Positions 5,680-7,263 of a DNA stretch of 7,263 nucleotides are shown one piece after another. Source of the stretch: DATFDN01 sp049591635 (GTDB lineage: Bacteria; Pseudomonadota; Alphaproteobacteria; Acetobacterales; Acetobacteraceae); assembly GCA_049591635.1 (NCBI GenBank), contig JBAWFF010000502.1, positions 1 through 7,263 on the forward strand, in the 5' to 3' direction. Each line of letters begins with the position of its first letter. The stretch's first letter is position 1. The notes beneath the pieces were generated by a model. It was not told the origin of the DNA. It was given only the letters and a program-made list of their open reading frames with translations, and made no database searches. The position numbers and the translations under genes were made by a program.

Positions 5680-6797
5680 GGTGCCAGAAGGGCGTCGAGC
5701 ACGGCGCGATAGACGCCGGCGAGCGCCCGCAACTCGGCGACGGGCACGCACTCGTCCACCTGGTGCATGCTCGATCCGACGAGGCCGAACTCCGCCACCG
5801 GGCAGTGGCGAGAGATGAAGCGGGCATCGGAGGTGCCGCCACCGGTGTCGAGTTCGGGTTCCACCCCGGTCGCCGCCGCCACCGCCGCGCGCAGCCGATC
5901 GAGAAGCGGACCCGGTTGCGTCAGGAACGATTCGCCGCTTACCGATACATTGAGGTCGAACCGTTCGGCGTGCTGGGCGAGCGTCGCGCGCAGCCACGCT
6001 TCGAGCCCGGCGCCGTCATGGCGGTCGTTGAAGCGGATGTTCAGCGCCGCCGTCGCCCTCGCCGGAATCACGTTGGTTGCCTTGTTGCCGACGTCGATGC
6101 TGGTGAGCTGCAACGACGACGGCTCGAAGAACGCGCTGCCCGCGTCGAGCGGCGCCGCGGTCAACGCGGCCAGCGCGCGGACCAGCCGATGCACCGGGTT
6201 GTCGGCGCGGTGCGGGTAGGCGACATGGCCTTGGGTGCCATGCATCGCAATGCGCGCGTTCAGGCTGCCGCGCCGGCCGATCTTGATGACGTCGCCTAGC
6301 CGAACGCGGCACGTCGGCTCTCCCACCAGGCAGAAATCCGGGATCTGCCGGTTCGCCGCCATCCAGTCGAGCACGCGAACCGTGCCGTCCAGCGCCGGAC
6401 CCTCCTCGTCACCGGTGATGAGCAGACTGATCGAGCCGGACGGCTGTGGCCGCGCGCAGGCGGCGACGAAGGCGGCGATGCCGCCCTTCATGTCGCAGGC
6501 GCCGCGGCCGTACAGCACGCCGTCGCGCACCTCCGCGGCGAATGGATCGCTGCGCCAAGCGGCGACATCGCCCGCGGGCACCACGTCGGTATGGCCGGCG
6601 AAGCAAATATGCGGACCACCATCGCCGCGTCGGGCGAACAGGTTTTCCGTCTCGCCGAAACGGAGCCGATGCACGCTGAACCCCAGGCTTTCGAGCGTCG
6701 CGCCGAGGACGCCTTGCGCGCCCGCGTCGGCGGGAGTGACCGAGGTGCAGCTTATCAGCGCCTGGGCAAGTCCCAGCGGGTCATCCGGATCGCTCAA
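5676..6797 (-). CDS. dapE: Succinyl-diaminopimelate desuccinylase
   Basis: A 373-residue dinuclear-zinc hydrolase (peptidase M20 fold) that releases succinate from N-succinyl-LL-diaminopimelate, giving LL-diaminopimelate for lysine and peptidoglycan synthesis in the cytoplasm. Ligands and catalytic residues are all present: H69 and D71 in GHTDVVP, D102 in GRGACDMKGG, the general base E131 and ligand E132 in GDEEGPALDGT, E160 in VGEPT, and H345 in SSMHQVDE. GGGTSDARF also matches the family. Length is normal. The start is TTG at 6797: it overlaps the dapD stop as TTGA, exactly as the two downstream junctions do. It gives the family's usual N-terminus (LAQALISCTSVTPADAG), and no in-frame ATG is near. 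The open frame upstream to 7184 is the shadow of dapD. Its stop overlaps the next gene's start. Confidence 0.95.
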   Translation of the reverse strand: MSDPDDPLGLAQALISCTSVTPADAGAQGVLGATLESLGFSVHRLRFGETENLFARRGDGGPHICFAGHTDVVPAGDVAAWRSDPFAAEVRDGVLYGRGACDMKGGIAAFVAACARPQPSGSISLLITGDEEGPALDGTVRVLDWMAANRQIPDFCLVGEPTCRVRLGDVIKIGRRGSLNARIAMHGTQGHVAYPHRADNPVHRLVRALAALTAAPLDAGSAFFEPSSLQLTSIDVGNKATNVIPARATAALNIRFNDRHDGAGLEAWLRATLAQHAERFDLNVSVSGESFLTQPGPLLDRLRAAVAAATGVEPELDTGGGTSDARFISRHCPVAEFGLVGSSMHQVDECVPVAELRALAGVYRAVLDALLAP

Positions 6798-7263
6798 TCG
6801 CGCAGCAGCTCGTTGATGGAGGTCTTCGCCCGCGTCTGGGCATCGACACGCTTGACGATCACGGCGCAGTAGAGGCTCGGGCCGGGCGATCCGTCCGGCA
6901 ACGCCCGGCCAGGCAGCGAGCCGGGCACCACGACCGAATACGACGGCACCCGCCCGAGATGGATTTCGCCTGTCGCGCGGTCGATCACCTTGGTCGAAGC
7001 GCCGATGAACGTGCCCATCGCGAGCACCGCGCCGCGCTCCACCACCACGCCCTCGGCCACTTCCGACCTTGCGCCGATGAAGCAATCGTCCTCGATGACG
7101 ACCGGGTTGGCCTGCAATGGCTCCAGCACGCCGCCAATGCCGACACCGCCGGAGATGTGGCAGTTGGCGCCGATCTGCGCGCAACTGCCGACGGTGGACC
7201 AGGTATCGATCATGGTGTTGCGATCGACATAGGCGCCGACATTGACGAAGCAGGGCATTAGCA
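6794..7263 (-). CDS. dapD: Tetrahydrodipicolinate N-succinyltransferase, 3' part only
   Basis: The C-terminal 155 codons of an enzyme normally about 275 residues long; the N-terminal part lies beyond the window edge. DapD transfers succinyl from succinyl-CoA to tetrahydrodipicolinate, the committed step of the succinylase branch. The left-handed beta-helix of hexapeptide repeats is clear: MPCFVNVGAYVD, TMIDTWSTVGSCAQIGANCHISGGVGIGG in consecutive rungs, VLEPLQANPVVIEDDCFIGARSEV, then VLAMGTFIGASTKVID. The family's C-terminal domain follows, with GEIHLGRVPSYSVVVPGSLPG, SLYCAVIVKRVD and the ending INELLRD. The frame continues upstream through a Leu codon to the edge, so the internal Met at 7258 is not the start. 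It is the first visible gene of the dapD-dapE-membrane protein operon and overlaps dapE by four bases. Confidence 0.96.
   Translation of the reverse strand, partial: LMPCFVNVGAYVDRNTMIDTWSTVGSCAQIGANCHISGGVGIGGVLEPLQANPVVIEDDCFIGARSEVAEGVVVERGAVLAMGTFIGASTKVIDRATGEIHLGRVPSYSVVVPGSLPGRALPDGSPGPSLYCAVIVKRVDAQTRAKTSINELLRD

Noticed and set aside
5108..5842. N-terminal extension of the last membrane protein to 5842
   Set aside because: The extension lies in another frame across the first paralogue and the dapE end and is Arg-rich and non-membrane in character; the ATGA start at 5107 fits the operon pattern.
6798..7184. N-terminal extension of dapE to 7184
   Set aside because: It runs through the dapD coding region in another frame, has no DapE-like sequence, and the real family N-terminus begins at 6797.

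Overview
The window is GC-rich DNA with dense, short-spaced genes. Its contents fit an alphaproteobacterium, perhaps of the Rhodospirillales/Acetobacteraceae type. This rests on gene content and style (a UbiH-type ubiquinone hydroxylase, the succinylase-branch lysine genes dapD and dapE, 4-base start/stop overlaps). No rRNA or other marker gene is present, so the genus stays open.

Layout, left to right. (1) At 1-53 (minus) there is the possible first 17 codons of a gene leaving the window, divergent from the next gene. (2) At 192-1460 (plus) lies a complete UbiH/UbiF/VisC/COQ6-family FAD monooxygenase. (3) At 1447-1950 (minus) lies a small exported NTF2-fold protein of the SgcJ/EcaC (DUF4440-like) type; its 3' end overlaps that of the hydroxylase by 14 bases. 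(4) At 2096-4409 (minus) lies a two-gene unit of exported proteins of unknown function: a DUF3300 protein with a long disordered Gly/Arg/Pro/Asn-rich tail, followed by a DUF2950 protein. The second starts inside the first at a GTG behind a near-consensus Shine-Dalgarno sequence. (5) At 4550-7263 (minus) lies a tightly packed operon, dapD (3' part only), dapE and two small multi-pass membrane proteins. All three junctions are 4-base overlaps (TTGA, ATGA, ATGA). The two membrane proteins share motifs at matching positions and appear to be tandem paralogues.

How the genes relate. DapD and DapE catalyse the succinylation and desuccinylation steps that bracket the aminotransferase step of the meso-diaminopimelate/lysine pathway. 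The two membrane proteins must be translated with them but have no function I can assign. The block at about 1447-4409 consists of three exported proteins of poorly known families between two housekeeping loci. By eye it is less GC-extreme than its flanks, especially around 1470-2040, so it may be a later insertion. No tRNA, rRNA, CRISPR array, insertion sequence or phage gene is visible. The best candidates for undescribed biology are the coupled DUF3300-DUF2950 pair and the paralogous membrane pair fused to the dap operon.
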